Shown here: positions 18,319-26,944 of the stretch, in pieces
Numbering within the stretch: position 1 is the first letter of the stretch
Layout: each line of letters opens with the position of its first letter
Source: JAANXG01 sp034520625
GTDB taxonomy: Bacteria > Pseudomonadota > Gammaproteobacteria > Arenicellales > JAANXG01
Assembly (NCBI GenBank): GCA_034520625.1
Contig: JAXHNI010000009.1
Location: forward strand, 1 to 64,000
Reading direction: 5' to 3'
Length of the DNA: 64,000 bases
Position numbers and translations under genes: made by a program
Notes under the pieces: generated by a model
What the model was told of the DNA's origin: nothing
What the model saw: only the letters and a program-made list of their open reading frames with translations
The model's database searches: none

Positions 18319-18492
18319 CTATAGTCCCGAGGCCGCCGCGCGGCGACCAGCCGGGAGATCGGCCAGCTTCTCGATCGCGGCCTGGATCATGTGGTCGTCG
18401 AACAGAGGATCCATGATCCAAGGCACATTGTCACGGTGCGTGATCCTAAAAATGAGCGCTTTGTCGGGCGTCAGGTCGAGAGGCTTTGTCAT
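18319..18492 (-). pseudogene. N-terminal stub of a DarT-like (DUF4433) toxin
   Basis: Fifty-seven residues starting MTKPLDLTPDKALIFRITHR, then DNVPWI, which matches the first strand-helix of DarT DNA ADP-ribosyltransferases; the rest of that fold is missing and the tail DDHMIQAAIEKLADLPAG is unlike it. Full DarT is about 200 residues. The ATG overlaps the stop of the upstream HNH gene (ATGA-like overlap at 18489-18492), suggesting it was once part of that operon. Without the catalytic Arg and Glu it cannot act as a toxin. No DarG macrodomain antitoxin is nearby, but an ADP-ribosylglycohydrolase lies 4 kb away. Confidence 0.5.
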
Positions 18493-19439
18493 GGATGACC
18501 AGGTCGGGAGGTGAGTTCCTGGGCCGCCAGGAAATCCTCGAACCGCTTGCTGAGGCGCTCGGGATCCGGCCGATCGCTGATTCGCGTTGGCGCGTTCAAT
18601 CTCAGTTGGTGGAGACCCTGCAGGCCGTGTTGCAGCATGGGACCGTCCTGTTCCTCCAGAATGTCCCGGCGTACGAGAATCACGCCGTCGCGGCGGACGC
18701 CGATCAGGTTCCGGTCGAAGGCGGTGTGGTGGATCTTGCACAGCGACAGGCCATTGGTGACAGTCGGCTCGCCGCCGTCGGCACTGTCGGCGATGATATG
18801 GGAGGCATCCAGCAGCTCGCGATGCCGCAGGAGGCAGAATGCGCACTGCTCGCGGTAGGCCTTGAGCACGCGCTCGCGGAAGCTGCGCTGGTGGAGCCGG
18901 ACCTGGACGGCGGCGGTGATGTACTCACGACGCGCCTCGCGGGATTCGGCCGCGCGCTCGGTGGCGGCGCCGCGCTCCAGGCTGTCGAGGATGGTGTCCC
19001 GGGCGTCGGCCATGACAGTGAAATATAAGCCACCCGGATTGTCGCCGACGATAAATACCGGCCAGATCGGCAGGTAACGGCCGGGGATCAGGCCGAACAG
19101 GTAAATCAGGGGTGTGCGGCGGCGCATGGCTTCGCGCAGGCCGGTGTTGTCGCGGTGGTTGGTGTCTGTGCCGCGATATCGATACCGCAGGCGGTGGTCG
19201 TCCTCGAAGCTGTCCTCGTAGGGACCGTTTGGCGAGGTGGTGATGGTCAGGGGAAGCTCGGGCAGAACCCGCGGCCTAAAAATCCCGGCAGGACTCACAA
19301 GCGGCACGCGCTGCCCCTGCCATTCGAAGCCCTCCAGGAGCACGCCCCGGGGCAGCACGTCACCGTGGTGAAGCTGCTGATCTTCCAGCCAGTCGAATGC
19401 GGCTTTGCGCACCGAGGCGTCTTGTTGGGCCGGGTCCAT
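18489..19439 (-). CDS. HNH endonuclease (reader-domain type)
   Basis: A 316-residue protein. The first 190 residues (for example HGDVLPRGVLLEGFEWQG, GIFRPRVLPELPLTI) form a beta-rich region like the DNA-reading domains attached to HNH nucleases. The HNH core is CAFCLLRHRELLDASHI, then NGLSLCKIHHTAFDRNLIGV: a CxxC zinc pair, His, Asn and His all present. It probably cuts DNA after recognition by the N-terminal domain. It precedes the DarT stub, RecQ-PRTase and DprA on the same strand, so it may belong to that system. A second, unrelated HNH gene lies at 13662. Intact, ATG start at 19439. Confidence 0.8.
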   Translation of the reverse strand: MDPAQQDASVRKAAFDWLEDQQLHHGDVLPRGVLLEGFEWQGQRVPLVSPAGIFRPRVLPELPLTITTSPNGPYEDSFEDDHRLRYRYRGTDTNHRDNTGLREAMRRRTPLIYLFGLIPGRYLPIWPVFIVGDNPGGLYFTVMADARDTILDSLERGAATERAAESREARREYITAAVQVRLHQRSFRERVLKAYREQCAFCLLRHRELLDASHIIADSADGGEPTVTNGLSLCKIHHTAFDRNLIGVRRDGVILVRRDILEEQDGPMLQHGLQGLHQLRLNAPTRISDRPDPERLSKRFEDFLAAQELTSRPGHP

Positions 19440-19524
19440 GGCGGGAGATTAACGGAGACGAGAGAGCACCGCCAATCCGGTTAGCGCCGGGGATGACGAC
19501 ATTTCGAAAATTCCACCCGCAATC

Positions 19525-21384
19525 TCAACGTTGCGCCGCCTCCAGCAACTCCTGGCTGTAACGGTTGTCGCGGGACGTTGTGACGACAAGATAATCCTGC
19601 GCTCGGGTCATGCCGACGTAGAGGAGCCGGGCATTATCACCCAGCTTGTCGTCGCTGTCGTCGAGCGCACCAATACCCAGCACGATGATCCTCGGAAACT
19701 CCAGGCCCTTGCTGCTATGCAGGGTCATTACCGCCACTTTCTCCTCGGCGGGATCATAGCCGCGCTTGTTTGCCGACCTGGCGAGCCACCAATGTGGGAT
19801 ACCATCGACCTTGAGTCGCTTGACGATATCGCGGCCCTGCCGGGTCTTGGGATGCAATATCGCGATGTCGTTCAAGGGAACGCCCTGCTCGTGCCACTTC
19901 TTGATACACCGCGCTGCGAATGAGGCCTCGTCTCCCAGGGTATTGAGCTTCCGAACAACGGGGCGACTGCCGCTCTTTCCGGCGGCCTCCGGTTCGACCA
20001 GCGGTATGTCTCCATCACTCTGCCTTCCTGCTTCCATGTAGCGACGAGCAAACTCGTAAGCGAGGCCGAGTATCTCGCGGGTATTGCGGTAGTTCAGCTT
20101 GAGTATTGTGGTCCGTCCCGATGCCTGGATGCCGACACTGGAAAGACTGAAGCCGAGCCCGCCGGTTTTTTTGTAAATCGACTGGGCGTCGTCGTACAGA
20201 AGCAGCAGGGAATTAGTTTCGGGGTCAATCATCTGTACGACTAGCTTGAGCCACTCGGGCTCGAAATCGTGTCCTTCATCGATCAGCAAGGCGCCGTACT
20301 GGCCGCGGGGGATGTGCCCGCTTTCGACCCCCTGAATGACGCTCTCCACCTGCCGGTCGAAGTACTCCTTGTCCGACTCCAGTACGGGCACGTGATAGGT
20401 CTTGAGCTGCTGGCCGCACCAGTCGTGAAAGTGGTAGATCTGTACGTGGTCGCCAACACCCTTTTCGGCAATGAATGACCGAAGCTTGGCGGCGAGGGTG
20501 ATATTGAAGCACAGAACCAGAATCGGCTTGCGCATCGCCTGGGCGAGGTAAAGACAGCGGTAGCCGAGAATCAGGGTCTTGCCGGAGCCGGATACCCCAT
20601 GCACCACGCGATGCCCCTCTCCCAGGCTGCGGGCAAGCTGCTCCTGCTGGATATCCATAACCCTGACGATGTCGGGCAGCGTGTCGTGGACGTTCTGGCT
20701 ACTCTCCTCCGAATCCGCAAAGAAATCCGTCTGGCCGCCGTGGTCGATGCGAATATCGGGAAACATATGCCAGCGGATGCGATCAATCTGTGGCAGAGTG
20801 AGCTGGTCACCGAACTGATACTTGAACATCCCCCAAAGCCGCGACTGAAAAGCTTCAGGCTCGATTTTTTCAGCGATATCATCCTGGTACATCACCAAGT
20901 GATCAGGGAGGAGAATCTCCCGGGGTTCGTCCGGAATGGCATGCCGGATCTGCTCGCGGGTCACGTTGGTAAACACCGCGCCCCAACCATACGGCACGAT
21001 CAGTTTCCCCCGGTGAGGGCCTGATTGATGCTGAAGTGCCGGATCCTTGGACAACATGTCGACAACCTGGAACGCATACTGCTTGGCCTGATCGAGCGGA
21101 TGGGCCAGGGTCTTGAGCCCCGAGTCTGTCAAAAGCTCGACTGAGGACTTCGAGATCCTCTTGATATTGCTGGGCTTCCAATCCTTGACTTCCAGTAACA
21201 GCAGCCCTCGGCCTGGATGCAGAATGACGAAATCCGGGTGTAGGTGCATTGACCCCACGGGAATGTCGTACCAAACCAGGTAATCGTCTTCCAGCAAGGA
21301 CTGCAGACGGCGGGCGACGCGCTTCTCGCCCGAGGTCATGCGCGACAGCGTCCGCCGGTTCAGTGATGGGATGATTTCCGCCAT
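19525..21384 (-). CDS. NERD-domain UvrD-like SF1 helicase
   Basis: A 619-residue fusion. The N-terminal 150 residues form a NERD domain (HPDFVILHPGRGLLLLEVKD, a PD-(D/E)XK-type nuclease core), followed by an SF1A helicase: Walker A VHGVSGSGKTL, Walker B ALLIDEGHDFEPEW, NYRNTREI, VAVMTLHSSKGLEF and LLYVGMTRAQDYL. NERD helicases process DNA ends and are frequent in defence islands. It lies upstream of, and on the same strand as, the HNH - RecQ-PRTase - DprA genes with an 85-bp gap. All motifs are intact and the start at 21384 is preceded by GGAGAAGGAAATCTC, a strong ribosome site. Confidence 0.85.
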   Translation of the reverse strand: MAEIIPSLNRRTLSRMTSGEKRVARRLQSLLEDDYLVWYDIPVGSMHLHPDFVILHPGRGLLLLEVKDWKPSNIKRISKSSVELLTDSGLKTLAHPLDQAKQYAFQVVDMLSKDPALQHQSGPHRGKLIVPYGWGAVFTNVTREQIRHAIPDEPREILLPDHLVMYQDDIAEKIEPEAFQSRLWGMFKYQFGDQLTLPQIDRIRWHMFPDIRIDHGGQTDFFADSEESSQNVHDTLPDIVRVMDIQQEQLARSLGEGHRVVHGVSGSGKTLILGYRCLYLAQAMRKPILVLCFNITLAAKLRSFIAEKGVGDHVQIYHFHDWCGQQLKTYHVPVLESDKEYFDRQVESVIQGVESGHIPRGQYGALLIDEGHDFEPEWLKLVVQMIDPETNSLLLLYDDAQSIYKKTGGLGFSLSSVGIQASGRTTILKLNYRNTREILGLAYEFARRYMEAGRQSDGDIPLVEPEAAGKSGSRPVVRKLNTLGDEASFAARCIKKWHEQGVPLNDIAILHPKTRQGRDIVKRLKVDGIPHWWLARSANKRGYDPAEEKVAVMTLHSSKGLEFPRIIVLGIGALDDSDDKLGDNARLLYVGMTRAQDYLVVTTSRDNRYSQELLEAAQR

Positions 21385-21895
21385 GAGATTTCCTTCTCCT
21401 GCTTTGAGAAGAATAGCACTTGTGACGTTTTTCGGGGCACTTCCGGAGAAACGATCGCCGGAGATTACTCAGAATTTGAGTATGATTCTAATCATTGAGA
21501 TATCGGTACCGGAGTACATCCATCGCGATGACGCGTACGTGCTATCAGACCGCCGGATCAAGACCCTTGGAGCCATCCGTCGTCAACCACAAACTACCTA
21601 CGCCGCAACCCTCGCTTCTATCTCCCGGTCGAGGTCATGGGTAGCTTACAGGCTCCTTCAGAGCTTAGTGGATGTGCCCAGAACGTCGATGGAGTGGAGT
21701 GCTGCCTGGCTGTGAAACGGATTCTTCAGTTGCCTGATCATGACTGTCGATCTGGTCAGTGATAGCCCACGATCTTTAGATCGAACGCGTTGCCGTCGCT
21801 CCGTCGAAACACCATTAGTCAGTCTACAGCCCTGGTGGTAGGTCAATTTCCGTCGTCCCGCCTACTGGCGTGGTTGCAAGGTGGTTGCCAGGCAT
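21385..21895. other. Intergenic region, no gene recognised
   Basis: About 510 bp upstream of the NERD helicase. The composition is less GC-rich than the flanks (an AT-rich patch TTGAGTATGATTCTAATCAT near 21477-21498). Short open stretches on the minus strand near 21600-21850 have a degenerate look, as of an old mobile-element gene, but no family could be named. Confidence 0.4.
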
Positions 21896-21922
21896 ACTAA
21901 TATTTACTATCCAGTAATATTT
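21896..21922. promoter_or_regulatory. Imperfect inverted repeat, probable ParD operator
   Basis: AATATTTACT-ATCC-AGTAATATTT is a near-symmetric AT-rich site 12 bp upstream of the ParD start. Ribbon-helix-helix ParD proteins repress their own promoter through such repeats. Confidence 0.55.
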
Positions 21923-21933
21923 GAGAGTCGTTC

Positions 21934-22179
21934 ATGGGCACAACCAGCTTCAGCTTGGGCGAGCATTGGGAGGTCTTCATTAAGAATGAGATTGCCAGCG
22001 GCCGCTACGGATCCGCCAGCGAGGTCATTCGCGACGCGCTGCGGACGCTGGAGGAACGCAGGGCCAAGCTGGAGGCGCTGCGCGCCCACCTTGCCGAAGG
22101 CGCCGGTCAGGCCGCCCGCGGGGAATTCGTGGATCAGTCGCTCGAAGAGATCCTGGCGGAGTTCAAGGAAAGGAAATAA
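21934..22179 (+). CDS. ParD-family ribbon-helix-helix antitoxin
   Basis: An 81-residue protein with the ParD pattern: a short beta strand (TTSFSLGEHWEVFIK), then IASGRYGSASEVIRDALRTL forming the RHH helices, and an acidic disordered tail (QSLEEILAEFKERK) that wraps the toxin. It should bind ParE and repress the operon from the repeat at 21896. The ParE gene that should follow is reduced to a C-terminal stump, so this is an orphan antitoxin. Intact. Confidence 0.85.
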   Translation: MGTTSFSLGEHWEVFIKNEIASGRYGSASEVIRDALRTLEERRAKLEALRAHLAEGAGQAARGEFVDQSLEEILAEFKERK

Positions 22180-22181
22180 CC

Positions 22182-22285
22182 CGTTTCCCGCACGATTCCC
22201 ACATGGTGTTTTACCTGATCCATGACAACGCCATTGACATCATTGGCGTACCGCACAAACACATGGATGTAGACAGCTATTTTAC
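22182..22285 (+). pseudogene. C-terminal stump of a ParE toxin
   Basis: Directly after the ParD stop one frame reads RFPHDSHMVFYLIHDNAIDI, then IGVPHKHMDVD, which is the last third of ParE (beta strands ending in the RVLHxxMD signature, with RVL changed to GVP). The N-terminal two thirds are absent, so a deletion removed about 180 bp. It runs into the 3' end of the converging ADP-ribosylglycohydrolase gene. Confidence 0.65.
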
Positions 22286-23230
22286 GTTGGCGAACTCAAA
22301 CAGCCCGCCGGCCATCCCTTCAATGGTCTCTTTCATGGCAAGCCCGTTTCGCCAATCGGCGGGGATGGCGCTCGCGCCGTAGTGCGCACCGGCGAGCTGG
22401 CCGACGATGGCGCCGGTGGTGTCGGCGTCGTCGCCGAGGTTGACGGCCGCCAGCACGGCGGCGCGGAAGTCGTCGGTGGAGGCAAAGGCCCACAGGGCGG
22501 CTTCCAGGGATTGGACGACGTAGCCGGTGCCGCGGATGTCGGGCGGCGACCGGTGCAGGAAGGAGCCGGCCGCTATCGCCTCGATTTTCGGGGCGAGGGC
22601 GCCTTCGGGCCATTGGCCGGCAACGGGATGGTAGCGCGGTGCCAGCAGCTCGTCCTTGGGCACCCCGTTCAGGGCGCCGGACATCAGGCCAGCGTAATAG
22701 CGGCAGGCGTCGACCGCCTCGACGGCGCCGTGGGTGGTGCGCGACATCATCGCGGCCTGGTCGATGGCGGCGTTCGGATCGCCTGCCCAGGCCATGGGGA
22801 TCGGCGCCAGGCGCATGAGCGAGCCGTTGCCGGCAGACCGCGGGTCGGTCGATCCCGCCAGGGGATCGCCCGTGGCGGCGTAGCGCTCCAGGGCCGCGCG
22901 CACGGTGTTGCCGATGTCGAAGCACTGCCCCGTGCTGCTGAGGTAGCCCTCACGGTACCAGCGGGTGTAGCGGTCCATCTGGTCGGCGGCGTCGAACCCC
23001 CGGCGGGCCAGCAGGCTGTCGGCGAGGCAAAGCGCCATGGCGGTGTCGTCGGTCCATTGCCCCGGTTTCAGGCCGAACGGTCCGCCGCCGACCATGTCCT
23101 GGATCGGATCGAAGCTGCCGGGCGGGCGGAACTCCAGCGCGGTGCCGACGGCATCGCCCGCGGCCAGGCCCAGCAGGGCGCCGCGGTAGCGGTCGGTGGT
23201 GTCTATGTTGTTTTCAGTTGGTTTCACCAT
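22277..23230 (-). CDS. ADP-ribosylglycohydrolase (DraG/ARH family)
   Basis: A 317-residue hydrolase with the two-magnesium site of the family: GLAAGDAVGTALEF, QWTDDTAMALCLADSLL, the central SAGNGSLMRLAPIP and C-terminal NLGDDADTTGAIVGQLAGA. It removes ADP-ribose from protein side chains or from small molecules. Length is normal and all acidic ligands are present. A truncated near-copy lies at 26945-27521. It faces the ParE stump end-on. Its position in a defence island beside a DarT remnant makes reversal of toxin-catalysed ADP-ribosylation a possible job, but this is only inferred. Confidence 0.9.
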   Translation of the reverse strand: MVKPTENNIDTTDRYRGALLGLAAGDAVGTALEFRPPGSFDPIQDMVGGGPFGLKPGQWTDDTAMALCLADSLLARRGFDAADQMDRYTRWYREGYLSSTGQCFDIGNTVRAALERYAATGDPLAGSTDPRSAGNGSLMRLAPIPMAWAGDPNAAIDQAAMMSRTTHGAVEAVDACRYYAGLMSGALNGVPKDELLAPRYHPVAGQWPEGALAPKIEAIAAGSFLHRSPPDIRGTGYVVQSLEAALWAFASTDDFRAAVLAAVNLGDDADTTGAIVGQLAGAHYGASAIPADWRNGLAMKETIEGMAGGLFEFANVK

Positions 23231-23655
23231 TCAGTCTCGCGAAGGGGGCGGAGGGGTTGGTGAGCGGTATGTCGGGCTCGAGTCCGACCCACTATGACTT
23301 TATCTTCGCGCCACCATTGGTGGCGTTTTTCAGCGCCGCACCATTGGCGGCCCAAGCCTTGTGGTTGCTGCGGAACAGCCTCGTCTCCGGCAGGCTTGAC
23401 CCAAGGGAACCGGACTTCAGGCTCGTGGACCTGACGGCGTCGTTGAACGACATCGTGCTGTCACTGGGAAACTGGGTGTTTCCGCATATCCACAGCGGAG
23501 GAATCCTGGTACGTTTTTCTCTACCTCGTGATCATAACCGCAATGACCACGCTGTCCAGTACCGGCGGGTCCGCGGGGGCACGGCTCTTCGCGCCGCTGT
23601 TCATACCGATGTGGATAGTTTCCGTTTTTTGCCGTCTTTTTTTAGTCCCCTTTTT
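23231..23655. other. Intergenic region with repeat scraps and a hydrophobic open stretch
   Basis: It starts with half of a family A repeat (GAAGGGGGCGGAGGGG, 23233-23249) and a short family D half (GTCGGGCTCGAGTCCGAC, 23270-23287). On the plus strand 23490-23680 encodes a hydrophobic run (YVFLYLVIITAMTTL, then LFAPLFIPMWIVSVF) without a plausible start, which could be a membrane-protein scrap. No gene is called. Confidence 0.4.
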
Positions 23656-24228
23656 CTACACGTGGACAATGGCGTTTCTCAGTATTCCGATCTTTGCGAT
23701 TTCATTTTCGATGACGTCGCCCGGCAGGCAGTAGCGGGTGGCCGGCGTCAATCCCGGCAGGGCCTGCCAGTTCCCGCCGAGGGAAGCGTCCGTCGACCAT
23801 GCGGTACCTGCGGGGGTTCCGGTAATGATTACCATGCCCGGCTTCAGGGTGAAGCTGACCGAGAAAAAGTGCACCAGCTCGGCGCACGTCCAGATCATGT
23901 CGGAGGTATTGCTCGACTGGCGCAGCTCGCCGTTGATGCGGGTTTGAAGCTTCAGGTTCTGCGGGTCGCCGATCTCGTCGGCGGTCACGATGCACGGACC
24001 CAGCGGGATCGAGGTATCGAATGCCTTGCCGCGCCCGAGGTCGTACCAGGTGTCGCCGCCGGCCGTCTTGCGCACCTTGCGGTCGCGTGCCGTGACATCG
24101 TTGCCGATCGTGTAGCCGAATACATGATCGAGTGCTTCGGACCGGGGAATGTAGCGGCCGGGCTTCCCAATAACGATGCCAAGCTCGGTCTCGCAATCGA
24201 GCTTGTTTGTCAGCGCCGTGATGGCGCG
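23656..24228 (-). pseudogene. Truncated fumarylacetoacetate hydrolase family gene
   Basis: About 190 residues matching the catalytic C-terminal half of FAH-family C-C hydrolases/decarboxylases: LTNKLDCETELGIVIGKPGR (ExE metal ligands), VFGYTIGNDVTARD, and GMVIITGTPAGTAWS. The first 80-100 residues of the family, including the start, are missing; upstream sequence belongs to the tail of the GGDEF gene in another frame. So a deletion joined the two. Without a start it is unlikely to be expressed. The remaining sequence is uninterrupted, which suggests the loss is recent. Confidence 0.75.
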
Positions 24229-24272
24229 GTGCCCGCCCCATCTGCGGGACCGGCGCAGTCGGGGGCGCCGGG

Positions 24273-25538
24273 CTATCCGGCTGGAGGGGGCGCGCCGGGT
24301 GCGGCGGCCTCGACGGACTTCACGCGGTTGCGGCCGGCGTGCTTGGCCGCGTAGAGCGCCGCGTCCAGGCGCGACAGGAACGCGTCCTTGCCCTCGCCGC
24401 GGGCGTATTCCCCGCAGCCTATGCTGACGGTGATCGCCGGCGCGTCGGCGGCGCCCGGCTCCTCGATCGTCCGCCGCAGCTTCTCGGCGAGCTTCAAGGC
24501 GTCCTGCTCCCGCGTTGACGGCAGCAGCACCACGAACTCCTCGCCGCCCCAGCGCGCCGCGACATCGGTCTTGCGGACGTGGCTGCGAGTGGTGGCCGCG
24601 ACCTGCTCGAGAACCCGGTCGCCGGCGGCGTGGCCGAACTCGTCGTTGATGTCCTTGAAGTTGTCGAGATCCAGCATCAGCACCGAGAACGGCTGGCCAT
24701 ACCGGTCGGAGCGCGCGATCTCGGCGTCCTGGATCTCGTCGCAATACCGGCGATTGGGCAGCCCGGTCAGCTCGTCGTGCCGGGCAAGATATTCGAGCTC
24801 CCGCTCCAGCTCACGCTGGCGCGTGATGTCCTCCAGCACGCCGTCGAAGACACGGTTCCCTTCCTCGTCGTGATGCTGGTATGACGTATCCACCGTCGAG
24901 ATGACACGGCCCGTCAAGGTCCGGAGCTTAAGCTCGTGCCGATAGACCTTGCCGTCGTTCATCAGCCTGTCGGAGAAACGCCCGCGCTCGTGCGACTCGA
25001 CGTACAGGCTGGAAATGTCGAGGTCCAGGAGCTGGTCGGGTGAATCGGCGTCGAACAGGCGCATGAAGGCGGGATTGAAGCGCAGGAATCGCCCGGTCGC
25101 GCCGGGCGTGGCGCGATAGAAGGGAATCGGCAGGTTTTCGATGATCTCCTCGTAGTTCCGGAGGGCCACTTCGCAGCGCCTGTGTTCCGTGGCATCGCGC
25201 AGAACCATACAGACCAGTTTCCGGCCGCCGCCGTCGTCGAGCAGGCCGGCCTCGGTTTCCACGGGCCGCGGGCCCGTGCCGCCGGTGATCCGCCGGGTCA
25301 TCATGCTCCACCGCTGCCGCGAGGCGAGCATGCCCGCTGGAGTCTTCACTTCGCCCGCGGGCTCGACAAGGAGCTCGTCGAGCTTCATCCGGCAAAGCCG
25401 CTCACGCGCGCAACCGAAAAAAGCGGCGGCCGCGAGGTTGGCTTCGACGATGCCGCCCGTTTCCGCATCGATCACAAGCTGGGCGGCCGGATGCTCGACG
25501 AACATCCGGCCGCCCAGTGTCGTGAGATCGATGGTCAT
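24273..25538 (-). CDS. PAS-PAS-GGDEF diguanylate cyclase
   Basis: A 421-residue protein: PAS 1 (about residues 10-110, EHPAAQLVIDAETGGIVEAN), PAS 2 (about 120-245, with RFNPAFMRLFDADSPDQLL), and GGDEF (about 255-410). The active site reads ARWGGEEFVVL and an RKTD product-inhibition site lies five residues before it, so it should make c-di-GMP with feedback control. No membrane segments and no EAL domain. It is not an obvious part of the surrounding defence genes. The C-terminus (EAAAPGAPPPAG) runs almost to the truncated FAH gene, so the deletion that cut that gene ended here. Confidence 0.88.
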   Translation of the reverse strand: MTIDLTTLGGRMFVEHPAAQLVIDAETGGIVEANLAAAAFFGCARERLCRMKLDELLVEPAGEVKTPAGMLASRQRWSMMTRRITGGTGPRPVETEAGLLDDGGGRKLVCMVLRDATEHRRCEVALRNYEEIIENLPIPFYRATPGATGRFLRFNPAFMRLFDADSPDQLLDLDISSLYVESHERGRFSDRLMNDGKVYRHELKLRTLTGRVISTVDTSYQHHDEEGNRVFDGVLEDITRQRELERELEYLARHDELTGLPNRRYCDEIQDAEIARSDRYGQPFSVLMLDLDNFKDINDEFGHAAGDRVLEQVAATTRSHVRKTDVAARWGGEEFVVLLPSTREQDALKLAEKLRRTIEEPGAADAPAITVSIGCGEYARGEGKDAFLSRLDAALYAAKHAGRNRVKSVEAAAPGAPPPAG

Positions 25539-25648
25539 GGTTTCATCGTCGCTGCGGCGCTTGAATCACTATTGTAGCTTCCATCGCGCACACCATTGAC
25601 GCGACGGAGCCTTGCAATTCCCGATGGGAAAGTCTAGCCGACGCGCAA

Positions 25649-25704
25649 GGAAAACGGGACGGAGGGATTAAAGTTTGATCAGTTTTCGCCGTCCCCTTTT
25701 CCCG
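25649..25704. repeat. Family A palindromic repeat
   Basis: GGGACGGAGGGATTAA is followed by AGTTTGATCAGTTTTCG and then CCGTCCCCTTTT. The spacer matches the copy at 27524-27755 closely, so the two copies are sisters. It lies 110 bp upstream of the GGDEF gene. The rest of 25539-25909 shows nothing I recognise. Confidence 0.75.
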
Positions 25705-25909
25705 AAGACTAAAGCACAGGCTGAGTACGGTGTCAGGCTCTGAACCGCATTGACCATGATAGTGCAAAGGTAAAGCACTGATGCCGGTCGTTGTCGCCGG
25801 CGCACCCCGTGCTCCGGCACGCCGTCCCCTGGGCAACCCGCCCGCTCGGAGCCATAGGCGCCGGTGGGAGAGAACTTATCGTTTCGTGCAGGCGCGATGC
25901 CGGAAAGTG

Positions 25910-26065
25910 TCATAACGGCTCCGCGCCCTCGTCGAGGATCGCGACATAACGGTCGTGGGCGAACACGCGGTCGCGGCTGCGGCCGGTGATTTCACGCACG
26001 ATGCCGAACCGCTCCAGGGCGTCCACGGCCTGGGGGACGGTGGGGTAATAAGCGCCACTTCGCAT
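25910..26065 (-). pseudogene. C-terminal stub of a Fic family protein
   Basis: Fifty-one residues, GAYYPTVPQAVDALERFGIV followed by REITGRSRDRVFAHDRYVAI, which is the winged-helix tail found after the Fic domain in many AMPylators. The catalytic HxFx(D/E)GNGR segment is absent. An ATG happens to stand at 26065, but a functional protein is unlikely. Confidence 0.65.
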
Positions 26066-26160
26066 GACGTGCCTCAGTAATCACTAGTGCAAATAAGCCG
26101 GACGGCTATTATCACGCAGGGCGGTAATTGTTAATAGCGGCCAGGGCGGGCGCCGCGGAG

Positions 26161-26580
26161 TCAGTCGATATTGACGTCGATACTGAGCAGGTATTCCTCG
26201 GGGGTCATCGCAGGGACCGGTGAGTGCGCAAAGTCTTTCACGTTCCGGGTTATTACTGCCTGGCAACCGCTCGATTCCGCTGCGGCCGCGACCACGGCGT
26301 CTTCGAAATCGGTCCAGTTCAGCGCGCGGGCACGCGATAGCTGCGCGTGGCCGACGGTCGCTACTTCGAAATAGCGCAATAGCCAGTCCACGACTTCGTT
26401 TGCTTTGCCGCCGCCCTGGTACCGCCAGACGATGTAATGGACGGTGGTGATGGCATGAACTGGCAATGCCGCTTGGGCATCACCACAAACCGCGAGCTCG
26501 ATGACGCCCGCCGACGCAGCGTAATGGGGTTCGCGCTTCTGAACGACATCCAGAAGGACGTTGAGGTCAAGAAGAATCAA
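26161..26580 (-). CDS. PIN-domain (VapC-like) toxin
   Basis: A 139-residue PIN nuclease. Acidic metal ligands are visible at MILLDLNVLLDVVQKRE (two Asp), in the middle at NWTDFEDAVVAAAA, and TRNVKDF near the C-terminus, the usual four-site pattern. VapC toxins cut RNA, often tRNA or rRNA. It overlaps the upstream RHH antitoxin gene by 4 bp (ATGA), typical of vapBC pairs. Length is normal and the gene is intact. Confidence 0.85.
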   Translation of the reverse strand: MILLDLNVLLDVVQKREPHYAASAGVIELAVCGDAQAALPVHAITTVHYIVWRYQGGGKANEVVDWLLRYFEVATVGHAQLSRARALNWTDFEDAVVAAAAESSGCQAVITRNVKDFAHSPVPAMTPEEYLLSIDVNID

Positions 26581-26831
26581 CGATGCTTGTCGCGCAGGTG
26601 GCGGCGGTGCTCGTCCTCGGCGCCCACATGACTCGGCACCAGGCCGGTGATGGACTCCAGATCGGGAGACGGTATCCGCTGCTCGAGCGCCCGCATCCGG
26701 CGCAGGTAGCGGTCGATCACCTCGGTCACGCTAAGGCCGTGTGCCTTGGCATAGGCCTTAGCGAACTCCACGTCGCGCTTAGGCAGGCGAATCGTCAACT
26801 TGGTGGTTTCAAGTGCCATGGCGGGGCTCAT
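26577..26831 (-). CDS. RHH antitoxin partner of the PIN toxin (DUF6364-like)
   Basis: An 84-residue protein beginning MALETTKLTIRLPKRDVEFA (from the second ATG at 26819; the first at 26831 adds MSPA). The ribbon strand TKLTIRLPK and helix VEFAKAYAKAHGLSVTEVID are the DNA-binding half; the charged C-terminal half should cover the PIN active site. It comes first in the operon and overlaps the toxin by 4 bp. Likely autoregulator. Intact. Confidence 0.8.
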   Translation of the reverse strand: MSPAMALETTKLTIRLPKRDVEFAKAYAKAHGLSVTEVIDRYLRRMRALEQRIPSPDLESITGLVPSHVGAEDEHRRHLRDKHR

Positions 26832-26944
26832 ACTCTATACGGCTAATTTTTCAATATTGTACGGCATATCCTAGGCCGGTCAAACACGCCGAGACCCGAG
26901 GGGCTCTTGCCCACTGGGAACATCGTCCGGCGACGAGACGGAAG

